Part shown: piece by piece, positions 5,889 to 7,335 of the stretch
Layout of the letters: the number at the start of each line of letters is the position of its first letter
Numbering within the stretch: the stretch's first letter is position 1
DNA from: Hyphomicrobiales bacterium
GTDB taxonomy: Bacteria; Pseudomonadota; Alphaproteobacteria; Rhizobiales; NORP267
Assembly (NCBI GenBank): GCA_016764455.1
Contig: JAESRU010000036.1
Span: forward strand, 8,488-15,822
Direction of reading: 5' to 3'
DNA: 7,335 bases
Program-made: the position numbers and the translations under genes
Notes under the pieces: model-generated
What the model saw: only the letters and a program-made list of their open reading frames with translations
The model's database searches: none
What the model was told of the DNA's origin: nothing

Positions 5889-7335
5889 GCAATTCCGAGA
5901 CATCCACACCCATCGACCCCATTACGCTGACGGTGATCCAGAATGGTTTGCAACAGGTCTGCGACGAGATGGATATCGCATTTTCCAGAGCCGCTTTTTC
6001 TCCGGTAATCGCTGAAGCCGACGACCGTTCCGATGGGATTTATCATCGTGAAACCGGCGCGTTGATCGCTCAGGGTGAATTCGGCCTGCCGATTTTTGTC
6101 GGCACCATGCAATATTCCACCATGTCGATTATCGAACGGATCAAAGAGGGCATTACAGCGGCCCCGGAACCGGGCGACATCTATATCGTCAATGACCCCT
6201 ATCTGGGCGGCACCCATTTGATGGATGTGCGGTTCGCGATGCCGTTCTATTATGAAGGCAAGCTCTATTGCTGGCTGCAAAATACTGGCCACTGGCCCGA
6301 TATTGGCGGCATGGTACCGGGCGGTTTTTCTGCCCACGCCACCGAAGTTGAACAAGAAGGATTGCGCCTGCCGCCGGTTAAATTATTCAAGCGCGGCGAG
6401 ATGGATCAGGAGATTTTTGCGATCCTGAAATCCAATATGCGGATCGCTGACCAGCGCATTGGAGATATCCGGGCACAAGAGGCTGCTCTCAAGGTTGGTG
6501 CCCGTCGCCTCACGCATTTGCTGGATCGTTACGGGAGCGAAACGGTTGACCAGGCCATCGTTGAAATCCGCAACCGCTCGGCTCAATTGATGCGCGCCCA
6601 TATCAACCGCATCCCGGAGGGCAGCTATATTGGTGAAGCTTTTGTGGATTCAGACGGGGTCAACAATGAACCCTTGAAAATCGTCATGAAGATCACCCGG
6701 GACGGCAATAATCTTCATTTCGACATGACCGGGTCAAGTGCGCCGTGTGCGGGTCCGATGAACTCGGTTATGGCGACAACCTATTCGTCGATTTATCTGG
6801 CCATCAAACATATCTTCCCGGACGTGCCTATCAATGCGGGCGTATTTGAACCACTGATCATCAAGCGCCCGGAAGGCACGTTCCTCGATGCCCATTATCC
6901 GCGCCCGGTTTCTGGCTGCGCGGCGGAAGTATCCCAGCGGATTGCCGAAGCCGTATTCGCGGCGCTTGTTCAAGCTATCCCCGACGAAGTTACTGCTGCA
7001 CCGGCTGGCACCAGCGGCAATTTTTCCCTTGGCGGCGACGACCCGGAAACCGGCAAGGATTACGTCATGTATCTGATGACCGGCGGTGGTTATGGCGGCA
7101 ATGCCGACCATGACGGCCTCACAAATGGCTGTTCCACAATCGGCATTTCGAAAATGCCGCCGGTTGAAGTGATGGAACAAAAATTCCCGATCCTGTTCAC
7201 CCGGTTCGCGCTTCGTGAAGGCTCTGGCGGGGCTGGCGAACATCGCGGCGGATTTGGTGTCGATTACGAAATCAAATTGCTGCGCGGCAATGCCCGCGCT
7301 TCCTTTGTGATGGACCATGGGCGCTTTGGACCGCA
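5885..7335 (+). CDS. hyuB: Hydantoinase/oxoprolinase family subunit B (HyuB-like), C-terminus beyond window
   Basis: The frame opens at ATG 5885, sharing ATGA with the hyuA stop, and stays open for 483 codons to the window end. The family is usually about 520-600 residues, so a modest C-terminal part is missing. AAGGG (5869-5873), 11 bases upstream inside hyuA, can serve as ribosome binding site, and translational coupling is likely. Hydantoinase_B features in order are DPITLTVIQNGL near the N-terminus, SPVIAEADDRSDGIY near 39-53, NDPYLGGTHLMDV at 103-115, GHWPDIGG at 135-142, DMTGSSAPCAGPMNS, the AAEVSQRIAEAV segment near 346-357, GGGYGG, and PPVEVMEQKFPI followed by LREGSGGAGEHRGGFGV. Partner HyuA supplies ATP-dependent activation; HyuB is the second essential subunit of the complex. 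The DDRSDGIY/GLPIFVG wording marks a HyuB subclass of unassigned substrate as far as I can tell. A C (delta or gamma) subunit or transporter may follow beyond the edge. Confidence 0.95.
   Translation, partial: MSNSETSTPIDPITLTVIQNGLQQVCDEMDIAFSRAAFSPVIAEADDRSDGIYHRETGALIAQGEFGLPIFVGTMQYSTMSIIERIKEGITAAPEPGDIYIVNDPYLGGTHLMDVRFAMPFYYEGKLYCWLQNTGHWPDIGGMVPGGFSAHATEVEQEGLRLPPVKLFKRGEMDQEIFAILKSNMRIADQRIGDIRAQEAALKVGARRLTHLLDRYGSETVDQAIVEIRNRSAQLMRAHINRIPEGSYIGEAFVDSDGVNNEPLKIVMKITRDGNNLHFDMTGSSAPCAGPMNSVMATTYSSIYLAIKHIFPDVPINAGVFEPLIIKRPEGTFLDAHYPRPVSGCAAEVSQRIAEAVFAALVQAIPDEVTAAPAGTSGNFSLGGDDPETGKDYVMYLMTGGGYGGNADHDGLTNGCSTIGISKMPPVEVMEQKFPILFTRFALREGSGGAGEHRGGFGVDYEIKLLRGNARASFVMDHGRFGP

Noticed and set aside
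5711..6355. 214-residue minus-strand open frame spanning the hyuA/hyuB junction
   Set aside because: Antisense to two conserved genes and without recognisable motifs.
6734..7318. 194-residue minus-strand open frame inside hyuB
   Set aside because: Antisense shadow; the plus strand encodes conserved HyuB motifs throughout.

Overview
The window looks like part of a catabolic gene cluster from a Gram-negative bacterium. Moderate-to-high GC, the codon style and the gene families suggest an alphaproteobacterium, but there is no rRNA or other phylogenetic marker here, so that assignment is an inference. There are five protein-coding genes, two of them cut by the window edges. I see no tRNA, rRNA, CRISPR array, insertion sequence or phage gene.

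Layout: (1) On the minus strand, 1-419 holds the N-terminal part of a beta-keto acid cleavage enzyme (BKACE, DUF849) that runs off the left edge. (2) Divergent to it, about 502-2283 (+) encodes a complete exported gamma-glutamyltransferase with all the usual active-site motifs. (3) Convergent to that, 2453-3658 (-) encodes a complete amidase-signature hydrolase resembling the AMI1/indole-acetamide hydrolase branch; a strong minus-strand intrinsic terminator sits against the gamma-glutamyltransferase stop codon. (4) Divergent to the amidase, about 3795-5888 (+) encodes a HyuA-type (N-methylhydantoinase/5-oxoprolinase/acetone carboxylase family) ATPase subunit. It overlaps by ATGA with (5) hyuB from 5885 (+), which runs off the right edge. 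The genes fill nearly all of the window, and the three gaps are each under 170 bases.

How they may work together: GGT hydrolyses or transfers gamma-glutamyl groups outside the cytoplasmic membrane. The amidase cleaves a small amide in the cytoplasm. HyuAB-family enzymes use ATP to open cyclic imides or lactams, or to carboxylate ketones. BKACE cleaves a beta-keto acid with acetyl-CoA. Together they suggest a pathway for scavenging an amide, lactam or gamma-glutamylated compound, feeding carbon to CoA thioesters and releasing nitrogen. The actual substrate cannot be read from the sequence. The most interesting regulatory structure is an 18-base imperfect palindrome that fills almost exactly the -35/-10 spacer of the predicted hyuA promoter.
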